From positions 181,733 through 245,732 of the forward strand of contig CP012157.1 of NCBI GenBank assembly GCA_001602455.1: a DNA stretch of 64,000 nt, written 5' to 3'. A model generated the notes under the pieces. It worked only from the letters and a program-made list of their open reading frames with translations, did no database searches and was not told the DNA's origin. Both the position numbers and the translations under genes were made by a program. Shown here piece after piece: positions 62,431-64,000 of the stretch. The stretch's first letter is position 1. The number at the start of each line of letters is the position of its first letter. This DNA is from Betaproteobacteria bacterium UKL13-2 (GTDB lineage Bacteria > Pseudomonadota > Gammaproteobacteria > Burkholderiales > Usitatibacteraceae).

Positions 62431-64000
62431 TTACTGCAGAGGCAATACCACGCTGCTCGACGATACATTGCCCGCATTCGTGATGACGGTGGGATTTATC
62501 CCGCTTGGGTTCATCAGCCATACCGCAAGAGTGCCGTCTGTTTTCTGCCAGACGACGTCGGAGACGCCATCACCGTTAAAGTCCCCGCTGGCAATCAACT
62601 TCCACGTTGGATCGGCAGTTCCTACCGCACTGGCAGCCTGTGACACCGTCAACGCGCTCGCCGTGCATGAGGCGTTTTGATCGTCTGGCGCACCCGTGTA
62701 GTTGGGCAGGATGAGTCCCGCCGCGTCCAGTTGCAATAAGCGCACCTCGCCTGAGGCCTCATTCCGAATCAACACGTCACCTTTACGTCGCCCAGAAAAG
62801 TCGCCTAACTTGAGCGCGACAAATCCGCCCGGGATAACGCCGCCAGACAAATTCGCACAGGTTCGGTTAGGCGTGGCCATCAATGCGCGGATAGCGTTGT
62901 CAGGACTTACGTACAACATATCGGCCGCGCCATCGCTGTTGAGGTCGAAGGCGCCGAGCAGTTTCCAATTGAGCGGCGCACCGCCGCGCTTCCGGACCTG
63001 AGAGACACCTTGTCCGTTGCTAAACCAGATATACGAGACCCCGGTGTCGGGCGATTCGCTGACCACATAGCGCCAGACGAGGTCCGTATTGCCATCGCCA
63101 TCGAGGTCGCCTATCGCCTGCACGTCCCAGACTTTTTTGACTTGCCGCCACAACACACTCTTGGTTTGATCGAAGGTTTTCCAACTGCGCACGTCGCCGA
63201 AAACGGGATCCTGCACCATGTTCTGAAAGGCAATATCGGACAAGCCATCACCGTCAAAATCGCCAATACCGAGCAGTCTCGAATCCATCGCTGGACCGGC
63301 TGCCGCCGTGAATACAAATTCGTTATTGATCAGTCGCCCGACTTGCAGTTGACCGAACGAATCGCGCAGCAACAGGGGGCTTTTTCCTGTGCCATCGAGA
63401 TCAGCCACACCGCGTTTTGCATTCGGCGGCAGCAGGTTCGCCACGCTACCATTATTGGCGAACGCAATCACGCTATTCGCGGCATTCGCCGTCACCCAAA
63501 GGTTTCCGGCGGTATCACTCACCAATCCTGTCGGCGCGCTGCCCGCAGTCGGCATACGGTACTCGGTGATTTGGCCATTCGCGACGTCGATGCGGCCAAT
63601 GCGACTCGCACTCGAGCCGGTGTACCACATGCTGTTGCCGGGCCCAGCGGTAATGCCAAGCGGGGCGGTACCCGCCCTCGGCAAGGCGAACGCAGTCATG
63701 CTGCCAGTTAAGGTGACCCGACCCAAGCGGTTGCCGGTACTTTCTACAAACCACATGTTGCCGTCAGGGCCTGGCTGAATGGCGCGTGCGTTGTCGGACG
63801 ACCATGGAATGGAAAAACTGGTGAATGACCCGGATGGTGTAACTCGTCCAATAACTCTTGCGCCAGAATCAGTGAACCATAAATTGCCATCCGGCCCGGC
63901 GGCAATGCCGCGCGGGGCTGCGGATGACCACGGGATCGTGAATTCGGTAATAACGCCAGACGGGGTGATGCGACCGATCTTGGCCCCGGCAATCTGGGTA
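62431..64000 (-). CDS. Exported Vgb-like propeller / FG-GAP protein (start outside the window)
   Basis: Open to the window end; the visible 522 residues start inside a repeat domain. The N-terminal half is virginiamycin-B-lyase-like (streptogramin lyase) propeller blades, with repeats such as AAGPDGNLWFTDSGARVIG and MWFVESTGNRLGRVTL. The C-terminal 330 residues are FG-GAP/VCBS repeats (GDFDGDGLSDIAFQ, GDLDGDGNTDLVWRY). This half closely resembles the end of the upstream neighbour, and both end in LQ. The propeller lacks visible lyase residues, so it may bind rather than cut. Confidence 0.82.
   Translation of the reverse strand, partial: TQIAGAKIGRITPSGVITEFTIPWSSAAPRGIAAGPDGNLWFTDSGARVIGRVTPSGSFTSFSIPWSSDNARAIQPGPDGNMWFVESTGNRLGRVTLTGSMTAFALPRAGTAPLGITAGPGNSMWYTGSSASRIGRIDVANGQITEYRMPTAGSAPTGLVSDTAGNLWVTANAANSVIAFANNGSVANLLPPNAKRGVADLDGTGKSPLLLRDSFGQLQVGRLINNEFVFTAAAGPAMDSRLLGIGDFDGDGLSDIAFQNMVQDPVFGDVRSWKTFDQTKSVLWRQVKKVWDVQAIGDLDGDGNTDLVWRYVVSESPDTGVSYIWFSNGQGVSQVRKRGGAPLNWKLLGAFDLNSDGAADMLYVSPDNAIRALMATPNRTCANLSGGVIPGGFVALKLGDFSGRRKGDVLIRNEASGEVRLLQLDAAGLILPNYTGAPDDQNASCTASALTVSQAASAVGTADPTWKLIASGDFNGDGVSDVVWQKTDGTLAVWLMNPSGINPTVITNAGNVSSSSVVLPLQ

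Noticed and set aside
1-64000. tRNA or rRNA genes
   Set aside because: I looked for TPsiC-like and conserved rRNA strings by eye and saw none; a tRNA scan would be needed to be certain.

Overview
The window looks like a chromosomal segment of a betaproteobacterium of moderate GC content. The main reasons are the gene orders aroQ-accB-accC-prmA-zinc-ribbon protein, gmk-rpoZ-spoT-ridA, and yicC / Ser-Thr kinase / PP2C / rph, together with a T. ferrooxidans-type gshA beside gshB, and algH-ruvX-pyrR-pyrB-pyrC'. No rRNA, tRNA or CRISPR array was seen. The species cannot be named from the sequence alone.

Layout. 1-3.8 kb: the tail of a PIN-domain toxin, an ArsS-type radical SAM gene, and a TVP38 membrane domain fused to a mercuric-reductase-like flavoprotein. 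3.8-9.95 kb: an accessory island with a defective restriction-modification pair, two HigBA-type modules, MazEF, a broken third toxin with its antitoxin, and an aminoglycoside-phosphotransferase-like gene. A 178-bp near-identical direct repeat flanks its left part (3623-3800 and 6191-6368), and a dispersed repeat recurs between the modules. 10-28 kb: housekeeping genes (gshAB, mpl, an RNase II-type enzyme, tonB-like, prmA, accBC, aroQ, a thioredoxin with a lone DsbD-alpha domain, fxsA, an oxidoreductase, a peroxiredoxin, argC). 28.1-30.4 kb: a decayed IS630-type transposase among repeats. 30.4-40.2 kb: xth, prlC, then the pyr operon, into which a cytosine-5 DNA methyltransferase and an ATPase with an OLD-like TOPRIM region have been placed on the same strand. 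40.2-53 kb: photolyase, a NYN-domain protein, modABC, ridA, spoT, rpoZ, gmk, yicC, the kinase/phosphatase pair and rph. 53-57 kb: a GNAT protein and a four-gene run (flavoprotein, DUF3047, two sugar-transferase-like proteins) of families known to accompany ArsS-type radical SAM genes, then a HIT protein. 57.4-64 kb: two large exported proteins that share a paralogous C-terminal FG-GAP/VCBS module.

The gaps hold at least four repeat families: a hairpin family with a TATTGACGGGC core (three copies), a roughly 65-bp element starting TAGCCTGAA (about seven copies), a roughly 145-bp element with about 36-bp imperfect terminal inverted repeats (two copies), and the GGGGTCGGAGTC element (three clear copies and one doubtful). 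Several 9-19 bp tandem repeats are also present.

The most promising systems for follow-up are the methyltransferase plus TOPRIM ATPase pair inside the pyrimidine operon, the duplicated-flank island with a restriction gene broken by a 19-bp tandem duplication, and the split set of ArsS-associated genes. Function calls are made by reading motifs; no database search was run.
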